Shown piece after piece: positions 7,731 to 16,072 of a stretch of DNA of 64,000 bases. The notes beneath the pieces are model-generated. The model did not search any database. It saw only the letters and a program-made list of their open reading frames with translations, and had not been told where the DNA came from. The translations under genes and the position numbers were made by a program. Position 1 is the stretch's first letter. Every line of letters begins with the position of its first letter. Origin of the DNA: Helicobacter fennelliae (lineage in GTDB: Bacteria > Campylobacterota > Campylobacteria > Campylobacterales > Helicobacteraceae); the NCBI RefSeq assembly GCF_900451005.1, contig NZ_UGIB01000001.1, positions 1,736,001-1,800,000 on the forward strand. Direction: 5' to 3'.

Positions 7731-9428
7731 CTAAGGCTTTGCGTAGCCATCTAAATCATTAAGAGAATCTTCTGCTTTTTGATTGCTAAGGTTGATTCTT
7801 TCTTGCGTTTTTTGAATCACTCGCATACTATCTTCTATTGCAAAACTTAAGAATCTAAAACCATCAAGCACACTAAAATAGCTTCGTGCCACTTGGTATT
7901 CCACTACAACGCCACTTTGTGCCACCATTTGCACTTGCATATTTGCTATTTTGCCCTGATTGCGTAGCTTATCCATATAATAAAGCGCTATCGTGCTAAG
8001 CACAGCTCCACCAGCTGCACTTATACAAAGCGACAAAGCTTCTGCTATGCTTTCTCCTGTAAAAGGTATAGGCAAACTTAGCACAGCATTTAATCCCGGG
8101 ATTGCAAGCAACCAAGTCTTTATGGTTTCACTTGCTAGCATACTCACAGATGCAATCATGCCTGTTACAAAAATTTGAGCTGCAGCATAAACCCTATCTT
8201 CTTTTGGAGTGTCTTTATCACACAAAGCTTTAACCGCACTCCATAATGAAGTAAAACCAGCACGGATAATTTGCACAAGTTTTTTTAGTGTGGTAAAAAT
8301 AGTGTTGATGATAAAGACAACCAAATTTGAGAAAAAGGCTTGTAGCCCGGCCTCTATGGAGCCCGAAAAAATATCTTTCCACTTAGCCTTTATATCCTCC
8401 CATACTGCTACAAGCCTATCTTTGAATCGAGTAAAAATTTCCTTTAGGCTTTCATTGCCAAATTCTTTGTAGGTAATTTTTAGCTCCTGCATCATCGCTG
8501 TAATAAAATCTTTAAGCACTACCCCAAAAGCAGAATAAACTGCCATTTTTACTGAATCTTTTGCACCTGTAAGCAAAACTTCTTTATAAGGCTTTGTGCT
8601 TATATAATAAGCCTTATCTATTTCCTTGTCTATCCTTTTCTTTTCTTTTTCATAGGTTTTTACGAAATCATCATCTAAGATTTCCATTTGCTTATCAAGC
8701 TTTTTTTGCTCATTTAGCTCACTTTCTGTGAGATAACCTCTTTTAGCTAAATTTCTCTCTAGCTCCTTTTGTCTGTTGTCTCTATACCCTAAAAATTCAA
8801 TAGCACTTTTATCTTGTTTCATAGAATTTAGTCTTCTATCTGTCATTTTTAAATTTGATTCTGTATTAACAAGCTTTGCACCATCAGCTTCAGCTAGAAC
8901 CCTGCCTCTATCATCATGTACAGTTTTAGCAGCAACTATATGATCTAAAGCTGTTTCTTCATTTGGACTAATCTTTTTTCCTGTCATATAATCTGTAAGC
9001 TCGCCTTTTTTCTTAAGCTCACTTTGTTGCTTATTTACTTTTTTATAAGATGTTTCCCCGTGATATAACCTTGAATCATATTTTTCTCTATTTTCATAAG
9101 CATTTCTTTCTTTATCGCTTGCGTATATACCAGCTCTTGCATTATGTGTGGTATTGACATTTCCCCCATCCTGAGAGCCAAGCACCACAGCAGCAAAACC
9201 AAAATGCCCAGTTACAGCATCCATTGCGCTTTTGGTGCATTGTTCAAATAGTCCTTGTGTCTGCTCTTGTGGAATCTTATCTTTTAGATTCTGCAAATCT
9301 TGCAATGCGATTTCTAACCCCTCGTTGATTTCTATCCTCAAAACCTGCTCTTTTGAGAGAATCTCTAGCTCATTTTCTAAACTCTCAAAATCTTCATTCA
9401 AATAAAAATTTTCTTGTTCTTTTTGCAT
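7731..9428 (-). CDS. HNH-like membrane-associated protein of unknown function (accessory cassette)
   Basis: 565 residues. Residues 145-212 read as a degenerate HNH/treble-clef nuclease: TDYMTGKKISPNEETALDHI, then VHDDRGRVLAEADG, then N188/N192 and RRLNSMKQDK. D162-H163 and N201/K204 are candidate active-site residues. Residues 215-280 are charged and helical. From about 345 to 495 come several hydrophobic segments (FFSNLVVFIINTIFTTL, AAQIFVTGMIASVSML, LCISAAGGAVLSTIALYYM) able to span or insert into a membrane. A soluble tail follows. Nuclease-plus-membrane layout suggests a defence or toxin effector; this is inference from layout, not from a recognised family. Confidence 0.65.
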   Translation of the reverse strand: MQKEQENFYLNEDFESLENELEILSKEQVLRIEINEGLEIALQDLQNLKDKIPQEQTQGLFEQCTKSAMDAVTGHFGFAAVVLGSQDGGNVNTTHNARAGIYASDKERNAYENREKYDSRLYHGETSYKKVNKQQSELKKKGELTDYMTGKKISPNEETALDHIVAAKTVHDDRGRVLAEADGAKLVNTESNLKMTDRRLNSMKQDKSAIEFLGYRDNRQKELERNLAKRGYLTESELNEQKKLDKQMEILDDDFVKTYEKEKKRIDKEIDKAYYISTKPYKEVLLTGAKDSVKMAVYSAFGVVLKDFITAMMQELKITYKEFGNESLKEIFTRFKDRLVAVWEDIKAKWKDIFSGSIEAGLQAFFSNLVVFIINTIFTTLKKLVQIIRAGFTSLWSAVKALCDKDTPKEDRVYAAAQIFVTGMIASVSMLASETIKTWLLAIPGLNAVLSLPIPFTGESIAEALSLCISAAGGAVLSTIALYYMDKLRNQGKIANMQVQMVAQSGVVVEYQVARSYFSVLDGFRFLSFAIEDSMRVIQKTQERINLSNQKAEDSLNDLDGYAKP

Positions 9429-9458
9429 ATTTTCTCCTTTTTAAATCCCACATTCTAG

Positions 9459-9475
9459 AAAAAAAAAAAAAAAAA
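9459..9475. repeat. A17 homopolymer (T17 upstream of the HNH-like gene)
   Basis: Seventeen A on the plus strand. Read on the minus strand it is a T17 tract 30 bases upstream of the ATG of the 565-residue gene, between that gene and gltS. Tracts of this kind near promoters are known to vary in length and change expression in Helicobacter (sabA is an example). Confidence 0.9.
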
Positions 9476-9495
9476 TCAATAAAACAAGAAAAATA

Positions 9496-11190
9496 TCAAA
9501 ACAACGACAGAATCCACAATGAGCCCTGTATCACAAGCGCATTTATCAAATCCAAGAAAAATGCCCCAACCAAAGGCACGATAATAAAAGCCGTATGGCT
9601 CAATCCATAATGCGAAGTTACTGCCTGCATATTAACCATAGCCGTAGGAGTCGCCCCTAAGCCAAACCCACAATGCCCAGCAGCCAAAACCGCCGCATCA
9701 TAATCCTTCCCACAGAATCTAAAAGTGATACATATCGCATACACCACCATAACTACCACTTGCGCGCCCAAAATCATAACAATAGGCAATGCCAATGCCA
9801 CAAGCTCCCATAGATTAAGCGTCATCATCGCAAACGCAAGGAATAGCGAGAGTGAGACATTACCTAACACAGACATTTCCCTATCAAACACCTGATGAAT
9901 CCGAAGGGCTGATAGCACATTACGCAAAAGCACCCCCACAAAAAGACAATACACAAAAGTAGGCAGATTAAACGTCGGTAACATTAACTTCGCCCAATCA
10001 CTCAAAAGATTACCAAACAGCAGACATAGCGCAATCAACGCCAAAGATTCTACAAAGCTTATAGGCGTGATAAGTCGCTCTTTTGCTGGCATTTCAAACA
10101 TCTCGCCCGTAGTGCTATCTTGCTTTATACCCGGGGTTTTGAGCTTATAATGCTTAATGAGAAATCGCGCCACAGGTCCGCCGATAATCCCGCCCATAAT
10201 CAATCCAAAAGTCGCGCACGCCATAGCCACTTCCAATGTAGCATTAAGATGATATTTGTTTCTAAATGCCTCCGCCCATGCTGCACCTGTGCCATGCCCG
10301 CCACTCATCGTGATAGAGCCTCCAAGCATACCGATGAGTGGATTAACGCCCATAGCCGATGCTACGCTTACCCCGATGATATTTTGCAATGCAAGCAAAC
10401 CCACCACCGCGACCAAAAACACACAAAACATTTTGCCACCCTTACGCAACGAGGCAAAATCCGCACTTAACCCAATCGATGAAAAAAACGCAAGCATAAG
10501 CGGATCGCGCAATGATGAGTCAAATTTAAATTCTATATGCCCAAACTGATAAATACACAAAATCAGCACTGCGACAACAATCCCGCCAATCACTGGCTCA
10601 GGAATGTTATAATCGCGCAAAAATCGACTCTTTGAGATGATGTATCGCCCGACTATAAGCACTCCGACCATACACATAAATGTGATATAAAAATCAAGAT
10701 TAACCACACTAAGTATGGCATTTTGCTTGTAGATATAGCCAAATAATGGCGCGCTACCTTGCATCTGGGCTTTGATATACAAAAACTCCCCATTCTCTGC
10801 TAGCGCCTCAATGCGATCGCCTTGTGCTAATGTGATGACACCTTGCTTGAGATTATAAGATGTGCTAGAATCTAGCTTGCAGCGCTCATCTAGCGCACTA
10901 TACAAAATCGCTTCAGAAGTGAGCTTGTAGCCATTGCGCCAAGCGGGTATTTTTTGCATTTGGGTTGTAGATTCTTTGCATTCTTGAGTTTGATTTGCGC
11001 GTATTGTATGGCTCTCTAAGGACTGCGCAAAAGTCTGTGTCAAAGGCTTTGTATCAGCATAAACGCTACTCACACTCCATATCATCACACCAAATGCAAA
11101 CAAAATAGAGCGAGGAATGCTTTTTGAGATTTGCGCGAGGATTTTGTATCGTGAGATTTTACGCTGTGATGTTGTGTGTGCTTTTTTCAA
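9496..11190 (-). CDS. gltS: GltS-type sodium/glutamate symporter with N-terminal periplasmic SH3-like domain
   Basis: The C-terminal 400 residues (from about 165) are a GltS Na+/glutamate symporter: a multi-helix membrane protein with the conserved SGGHGTGAAWAEAF loop in the first half and the LAAGHCGFGLGATPTAM re-entrant loop in the second. Unlike ordinary GltS of about 400 residues, this one carries about 160 extra residues: a signal-like helix (28-43, cleavage likely after VYA) and a beta-rich stretch (83-160, LKQGVITLAQGDRIEALAE) resembling a bacterial SH3 domain. The start is TTG with AAAGGA upstream. Transport call is firm; the extension's role is unknown. Confidence 0.85.
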   Translation of the reverse strand: MKKAHTTSQRKISRYKILAQISKSIPRSILFAFGVMIWSVSSVYADTKPLTQTFAQSLESHTIRANQTQECKESTTQMQKIPAWRNGYKLTSEAILYSALDERCKLDSSTSYNLKQGVITLAQGDRIEALAENGEFLYIKAQMQGSAPLFGYIYKQNAILSVVNLDFYITFMCMVGVLIVGRYIISKSRFLRDYNIPEPVIGGIVVAVLILCIYQFGHIEFKFDSSLRDPLMLAFFSSIGLSADFASLRKGGKMFCVFLVAVVGLLALQNIIGVSVASAMGVNPLIGMLGGSITMSGGHGTGAAWAEAFRNKYHLNATLEVAMACATFGLIMGGIIGGPVARFLIKHYKLKTPGIKQDSTTGEMFEMPAKERLITPISFVESLALIALCLLFGNLLSDWAKLMLPTFNLPTFVYCLFVGVLLRNVLSALRIHQVFDREMSVLGNVSLSLFLAFAMMTLNLWELVALALPIVMILGAQVVVMVVYAICITFRFCGKDYDAAVLAAGHCGFGLGATPTAMVNMQAVTSHYGLSHTAFIIVPLVGAFFLDLINALVIQGSLWILSLF

Positions 11191-11490
11191 TCAATTTCCT
11201 TTAAATGTCTTATTACAGATTTTGGCTTTTGTAATGAGATTGTATCAAAAATTACTGCTAAAGTCTTAAGATGGGTTTTGTTGCAAGATTTTCTTATCAA
11301 TCCGCTTTGTCATTCTTTTGTCATTCTAAGGCTTGCCATAGAATCTAGAAAATAGATTCTATAATTTAGCTATATTTTAGATTCTTGTTTGCAAAATCTT
11401 TGGATAAATACATTCATAGAATCTAGCGCAGAATCCAAATAAAGCCAAAAATAAACAACCCAAAACAAAACTCCAAAATCGCTGTAATCC
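11191..11490. other. Intergenic stretch rich in AGAATCT/AGATTCT words
   Basis: No gene seen. It holds a degenerate piece of the dispersed hairpin family (TTTGTCATTC twice, near 11305-11325) and several AGAATCTA/TAGATTCT words, including an inverted pair at about 11340-11361 that could fold as a hairpin between the convergently silent ends of gltS and acpS. Confidence 0.5.
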
Positions 11491-11853
11491 TTACACAAAT
11501 GAAGCGATCACAATTGCGATTGCAAATCCGCCATCATGACTAATACTTAATGCAAGATTATTGATATGGAATTTTTCAAGCTTATGCTGTGTGAGTGTGA
11601 TAAGTGGGGCTTTTTTGGGAGTGTATGAGATGATGATGTCTAGAAAGCTTAGATCTTTTCCTATACCGACACCTAAGGCTTTTGAGCACGCTTCTTTCGC
11701 AGCCCAAAATCCAGCCATACTCGCGACATTGAGATTTTTAGATTCTAGAATCTTGATTTCTTGTGCGCTTAAAAAATGCTCCAAAAAATCCATTCCATAT
11801 TGTCTAAATATCCGATCAATTCGCTCGATACTTGTGATGTCTATCCCAACCAA
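11491..11853 (-). CDS. acpS: Holo-[acyl-carrier-protein] synthase
   Basis: 120-residue enzyme that moves 4'-phosphopantetheine from CoA to acyl carrier protein. The two signature motifs are present: VGIDITSIERI at the N-terminus (Mg-binding Asp5) and FWAAKEACSKALGVG (Glu and catalytic Lys). LALSISHDGGFAIA is the closing strand. The start is TTG at 11853, two bases after the fliL stop with AAGG upstream; no ATG fits. It sits in the Helicobacter order acpS-fliL-rsmD. Confidence 0.92.
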   Translation of the reverse strand: MVGIDITSIERIDRIFRQYGMDFLEHFLSAQEIKILESKNLNVASMAGFWAAKEACSKALGVGIGKDLSFLDIIISYTPKKAPLITLTQHKLEKFHINNLALSISHDGGFAIAIVIASFV

Positions 11854-11855
11854 GT

Positions 11856-12389
11856 TTAGCCTTGTTGGATTATGACATTTGAGTAAATCACTTGCGTTAC
11901 ATTACCATCGACTAAAAATTCATTGATTCTGTCGCGTATTTCATCAACTGCTTTGTTTCGTCCTTTGGGAGTTTTCATATCCTCTGGAGTTTTGGTGGAA
12001 AACACATCAATAATGACATTTCTGATAATATCGAGTTTTTTCTCAATTTCTGGCTGAAGCTTCTCGCTATCAAGTGCTAGGCTGATTGAAATCTGCATAT
12101 AATAATCTCGCCCTTGACTTGCTAGATTGATGATAAATGGCTCGGCAAGAGGATAAATAGGACCGACATTCATCAAAGAAACCGCATCACTGCTAAGAGG
12201 AGCTTTTTTGTTCGTCGCACTTTGTGTGCCATGATCTTTTGGGCTTTCTTCCTCACTTCCTCCGCCTAAAAGCATAATCACAACTACACCGATAATGATT
12301 AATGCAACCACAACGCCAATAATGATAAATAATAAACTTTTATTGCCTTTTTTAGATTCTTGCTGCTCGTCTTTTTCTTCTTCAGCCAT
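11856..12389 (-). CDS. fliL: Flagellar basal body-associated protein FliL
   Basis: 177 residues: an acidic cytoplasmic N-terminus (1-18), one membrane helix (19-42, LLFIIIGVVVALIIIGVVVIML) and a periplasmic domain with the FliL pattern GPIYPLAEPFIINLASQGRDYYMQISISL. FliL rings surround the stator MotAB and support torque or stator stability. It overlaps the end of rsmD by eight bases and is followed two bases later by acpS. Confidence 0.92.
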   Translation of the reverse strand: MAEEEKDEQQESKKGNKSLLFIIIGVVVALIIIGVVVIMLLGGGSEEESPKDHGTQSATNKKAPLSSDAVSLMNVGPIYPLAEPFIINLASQGRDYYMQISISLALDSEKLQPEIEKKLDIIRNVIIDVFSTKTPEDMKTPKGRNKAVDEIRDRINEFLVDGNVTQVIYSNVIIQQG

Positions 12390-13371
12390 GTTGTTCTCCT
12401 TGTGTAAAATAACTTAAACTACTCTTTCCAAATTTTCTGGTTTTTGTCTGCAAAAACATTCCAATCTGTGTCGAAAAATGATAAGAGCTATAATGCTCTA
12501 TGATAATCTCTCGCACAAATGGAGTATCTATTGTGCGTATAAGGTTAGCACAATTTTCATAAATATCGGCATAATTTTGGCGGATTGAAAATGGCGGGTC
12601 AAGATACAGCAGGCTTGGATTTTGGAGTGTGCGTAAGAATTTTGGAAGCTCTATGAAGCTATTGCCGACAAAAATTTCTGCATACATTTCTGTCATTTCT
12701 GTATGACTATATTTTGACAATAGCTCTAGATTCTGCTTCAAAAGCTCTATGGCTCTTTTGTCTTTTTCAAAAAACACTGCCCTTTTTGCCCCGCGACTAA
12801 TTGCTTCTATGCCGACACTTCCGCTTCCGCTAAACCCTTCGATAAAATAGCAGTCTATAACCGCACTTCCAAGCGTATTAAAAAGTGATTCTTTGAGTAT
12901 GGATTTTGTGGGGCGCGTTTGGGATTTGGTGAGATATGCAGAATGACACAATGAAGAGTGTGCTAAAGAGTGCGATGAAGCAGACACAAAGCTTGAGGCA
13001 GAATCTAAATTAGATTCCAAGTTAGAATCCAGATTTGATTTTGTGTTGGATTTTAGGCTAGATTCCAAACTAGATTCTGTGTGAGATTCTATGTTTTCAA
13101 GGGGCGCAAAAAGCTTGAGTCCCCTAAACTTTCCGCCGATAACACGCAGATGTTTTGGCATATTTATCACAGGAATGTGGCGCGATTTTTGTGATTTTCT
13201 TGATGAATGCGATTGAGATTTTTGCAAAATCTGTGATGAGCGCGATTGATTTGATTTTTGCGATTTTTGGTGTTTTTTTGTAATTTTTTTCAAAGCAGAG
13301 TGCTTTTTGTGATTAGAGCGTGTATTGTGCAGGGTTGTTTTAGGGGTTGTTTTGTGTGTATTATGCGTCAT
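12382..13371 (-). CDS. rsmD: 16S rRNA (guanine-966 N2)-methyltransferase RsmD with low-complexity insertions
   Basis: Conserved RsmD segments are LRVIGGKFRGLKL, then TRPTKSILKESLFN, then FIEGFSGSGSVGIEAISRGAK (SAM motif), then LLYLDPPF (catalytic motif). Two oddities. A Lys/Ser/Gln/His-rich extension of about 70 residues precedes the conserved start, and about 65 residues of Ser/Leu/Glu/Asp/Asn repeats (LESNLDSNLES) split the first motif from the second; this DNA is largely AGATTC/GAATCT words. The start is uncertain: ATG at 13371 (used here, overlapping the upstream stop), ATG at 13425, or ATG at 13161, which is the conserved one. None has a clear ribosome site. Confidence 0.82.
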   Translation of the reverse strand: MTHNTHKTTPKTTLHNTRSNHKKHSALKKITKKHQKSQKSNQSRSSQILQKSQSHSSRKSQKSRHIPVINMPKHLRVIGGKFRGLKLFAPLENIESHTESSLESSLKSNTKSNLDSNLESNLDSASSFVSASSHSLAHSSLCHSAYLTKSQTRPTKSILKESLFNTLGSAVIDCYFIEGFSGSGSVGIEAISRGAKRAVFFEKDKRAIELLKQNLELLSKYSHTEMTEMYAEIFVGNSFIELPKFLRTLQNPSLLYLDPPFSIRQNYADIYENCANLIRTIDTPFVREIIIEHYSSYHFSTQIGMFLQTKTRKFGKSSLSYFTQGEQHG

Positions 13372-13744
13372 TTTGTATGTTGTTTTTGAGCTTGAGGATT
13401 TCATAGAGTTTTTGGTTAAATTCATTGAACGTGCATTCTACAAGCGCGCTTATTTGCTGATATACAAAAATATCTTGCTTGGAGAGTCCTTGTAGCTTTG
13501 AATCTGATGTGAGAAAAAATGTCTCATAAAAATCGTAAATATCTTTGAGTAGGCTAAGTTGCGTAAATGGCTTTTTGATATGCGCATTTTGCCCATTTCC
13601 AACTAGGCAGAGTGGCTTTAGATCAGATGCATTATAATCCGAAATCACAAAATCACAATCACTCAATGATGAGAGGTATTCTTTGAGATATATCTCTAGA
13701 CTTTTTTGGAGTAGCTCAGACTCGCACACGATAGCAATTTTCAT
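13361..13744 (-). CDS. Conserved hypothetical protein upstream of rsmD
   Basis: The frame opens at 13867, but the upstream part lies over the SRP RNA promoter; the ATG at 13744 (MKIAIVCESELLQKS) gives about 127 residues and is preferred. The N-terminus looks like a small Rossmann-type alpha/beta domain (KIAIVCES, then CDFVISDY), followed by a helical C-terminus. I recall a hypothetical protein in this position in H. pylori. No function can be assigned. It is likely co-transcribed with rsmD, fliL and acpS. Confidence 0.65.
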   Translation of the reverse strand: MKIAIVCESELLQKSLEIYLKEYLSSLSDCDFVISDYNASDLKPLCLVGNGQNAHIKKPFTQLSLLKDIYDFYETFFLTSDSKLQGLSKQDIFVYQQISALVECTFNEFNQKLYEILKLKNNIQNDA

Positions 13745-13833
13745 TTTTTCTCGATTTTTTATTTTGGTTTTGTGAGATTTAAACACATTTTTGATAAAGA
13801 TTTGATAAAAGCCAATTTTAAGTGCCCAAAAGA

Positions 13834-13839
13834 TATAAT
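13834..13839 (+). promoter_or_regulatory. -10 box of the SRP RNA gene
   Basis: TATAAT on the plus strand, about seven bases before the predicted SRP RNA start, pointing away from the minus-strand gene 13361-13744. Confidence 0.6.
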
Positions 13840-13845
13840 GCTCTC

Positions 13846-13956
13846 GCTCCTTTTTAGACCTATGCAAAGTTATTTTTGGATAATGCTTCAGGGTGGGAAC
13901 ACAGCAGAGCCTCTGATTGTAGCTTGTGCCGTAGGTATCTGGAAAGGGGTTTTAAA
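13846..13956 (+). ncRNA. ffs: Signal recognition particle (4.5S-type) RNA
   Basis: The apical domain IV is clear: CAGG, then a GTG-GGAA-CAC stem and GGAA tetraloop at 13890-13899, then AGCAG, the asymmetric loop bound by Ffh. The flanks pair: CCTTTTTAGACCTATG on the 5' side with TAGGTATCTGGAAAGG on the 3' side, with bulges. Length of about 110 nt is in the small bacterial class without an Alu domain. A TATAAT box lies just upstream. Ends are estimated to within a few bases. Confidence 0.87.
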
Positions 13957-13974
13957 GTTTGGATTATTTTAAGC

Positions 13975-14234
13975 TTTTTGCACAGAATCTATATCAATCA
14001 TCGTCTTAAACCCTAGTGATTCCAAGTCTAATTAGTTTATCTCATCATTTTGAAATCAAAATCTATTTATTGTTTTTATTGTCCGCAAAAATCAAACATT
14101 ACAATTTGAGATTCTATGTCATCTCTCATTCTAGCGATAGCTTTGCAATCCAGAGAATCAAACCAGAATCTATTTTAGATTCCAGAATCTAAAATCCAAG
14201 CTTGACCATAACAACCAAACCACTTTCATAAAGT
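13975..14234. other. Gene-free stretch between SRP RNA and flgE
   Basis: No ORF or RNA seen. It contains repeated AGAATCTA/TAGATTCC words, including an inverted pair near 14168-14192 that could act as a terminator for either side. Confidence 0.45.
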
Positions 14235-16022
14235 TTATTTTTTAAGCGCAATTGCTTCTTTGACAAGATCATCGCCTGTGCTAAATGCTTTTGCATTCAT
14301 CGAGTAGCCTCTTTGAAAGAGGATAAGATTTGTCAGCGCATTACCGACATCAACATTACTTGTCTCTAAATACTTATGCTTGATTTGCCCAAATTTGAGA
14401 TTCCCCTCTTCATTCCAGCCTAGAATCGGATTTCCACTTAGAATCCTATCTTGCCCATTGAGATTGCTTGTCTGCATCGAATACACATTATCACCATTTT
14501 TTTTGAGTCCTTGATCATTGACAAATGCAACAACCCCTATCCGCCCCATAGGCTCGCTTACGCCATTGCTAAATGCAAGAAATATAATGCCATTTTCATC
14601 AATTCGTATATCTTGCAAATCCCCTTCAGCCTTGCCATCTTGGCTCATCTCTAAAAGCTTAGAATCCTCATAAGGAAGATTTCTTGAGGCATATTTATCA
14701 CTCTTTGCTATTGAATAAGAGATTTTTCCTTCTTTGAAGTCGATTTCAATAGGCTGTGCGATTGGATTCCCATTTTCATCAAATTCAAGCGTGTGATCTA
14801 CAAGTGATTTGCTCACCATAAACGCGCCGCTATAATCATATATTCCACTTTGCACGATCCATTTTTGATTGATTGGCGGAGTAGCTCTTGGATCACCAGA
14901 ATCTACAAGATAATATTCACTCTTAAGTAAAAACTTTTTGCCATCTTCATCATAAATATCCACTGCGCTTGAATATGTAGCGATTTTGAGATCTTTGGAT
15001 TGGATTTGCTCTTGTGGGGCGAGTGGCACTTCTGAAGTATTGATCCCCATTCGACTTGAGAGAGAGCCACCTATGGTTACTTTTAACTCATCTGATGTTT
15101 GATTGCTGATGCCTAATGCAAGATTCCCGCGCGCGCCAAAAGTCGGATTTACAGACAAGCCACTTTGTTGGAATAACCCCATCAAATCCCCCATAGTGCG
15201 AAATTCATTGGCACTTGCGCCACCATTGCCATAGCTAAAGCGATAGGTTTGCTCTTGCTCGCCTTTTTTGATCGTGATGATAATATCTCGAAATGCTCGT
15301 GGATCAAACGCATTGCCATCATCATCTGAAAAAGAAGCGACATCTTGCGCAGACATACGAGCAGAATCTATCTGCCCATTTGGAGCGAGAAATTCTTGAG
15401 CCATTTTGAAGTTTGATTTTGCATTGAGATTGAGCGCGAGATTGACATTTGTAGTCAAAACAGGGTGAAACTTCAACTCTTGTGGAATCTGCAATGGCTG
15501 CATAGATCCGCTTGGCAAAAGCGATAAATCAGATTCTTCATTTGCAGAATTAAATATGCCATTTTTGATTTTATTGAGATTGACACCATAGACATAATAT
15601 CCACCCGAAGTTACCAAATACCCGTCTGCATCTCGATTGAAACCGCCATTGCGTGTGAAAAAAGTTTGCTGATTTTCAGTATAGCCATCTTCATTGATTG
15701 TGAAATTCCCATCTTGCTTTGGTCCTACAATAAACCAACCTTTTCCCATATAAGCGACATCAAAGTTACCATCACTTGGGTGATAATTTCCATTTTTTGT
15801 CGAAATCGCATTGCTTGCCGCAGTCGCACCATAGGAGCGATCGTTGTTTGTGATTGAGTTTGAATTTATATGATCAAGCTGGGCTGAAAAAAGATTTTTA
15901 AATTCTGGAATGTTCTCTTTGAAGCCATTTGTATTGACATTGGCGATGTTGTTTGCCACAGAATCTAACCCAAATTGATGAGTTTTGATACCGCTATAAG
16001 AATTTAAAATCGTATCATTCAT
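14235..16022 (-). CDS. flgE: Flagellar hook protein FlgE (paralogue adjacent to flgD)
   Basis: 595 residues. The N-terminal rod/hook D0 signature (NSYSGIKTHQFGLDSVANNIANVNTNGFKE) and the C-terminal counterpart (YLETSNVDVGNALTNLILFQRGYSMNAKAF) frame a variable middle with FFTRNGGFNRDADGYLVTSGG. H. pylori, as I recall, has two FlgE-like proteins, the main hook protein elsewhere and a shorter one beside flgD; the position and size here match the shorter one. It is the last gene of a fliK-flgD-flgE operon, 50 bases after flgD. Confidence 0.88.
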   Translation of the reverse strand: MNDTILNSYSGIKTHQFGLDSVANNIANVNTNGFKENIPEFKNLFSAQLDHINSNSITNNDRSYGATAASNAISTKNGNYHPSDGNFDVAYMGKGWFIVGPKQDGNFTINEDGYTENQQTFFTRNGGFNRDADGYLVTSGGYYVYGVNLNKIKNGIFNSANEESDLSLLPSGSMQPLQIPQELKFHPVLTTNVNLALNLNAKSNFKMAQEFLAPNGQIDSARMSAQDVASFSDDDGNAFDPRAFRDIIITIKKGEQEQTYRFSYGNGGASANEFRTMGDLMGLFQQSGLSVNPTFGARGNLALGISNQTSDELKVTIGGSLSSRMGINTSEVPLAPQEQIQSKDLKIATYSSAVDIYDEDGKKFLLKSEYYLVDSGDPRATPPINQKWIVQSGIYDYSGAFMVSKSLVDHTLEFDENGNPIAQPIEIDFKEGKISYSIAKSDKYASRNLPYEDSKLLEMSQDGKAEGDLQDIRIDENGIIFLAFSNGVSEPMGRIGVVAFVNDQGLKKNGDNVYSMQTSNLNGQDRILSGNPILGWNEEGNLKFGQIKHKYLETSNVDVGNALTNLILFQRGYSMNAKAFSTGDDLVKEAIALKK

Positions 16023-16072
16023 TGTTTGACCTTAATTATCATTGATTGCATTTGATTGCATTCATTTGTGCC

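Noticed and set aside
6791-9475. Prophage or insertion sequence around the accessory cassette
   Set aside because: No integrase, transposase, terminal repeat or duplicated tRNA end was found; only the position next to a tRNA suggests transfer.
13772-13972. Plus-strand ORF of 66 codons
   Set aside because: It lies over the SRP RNA, whose structural motif is unmistakable.
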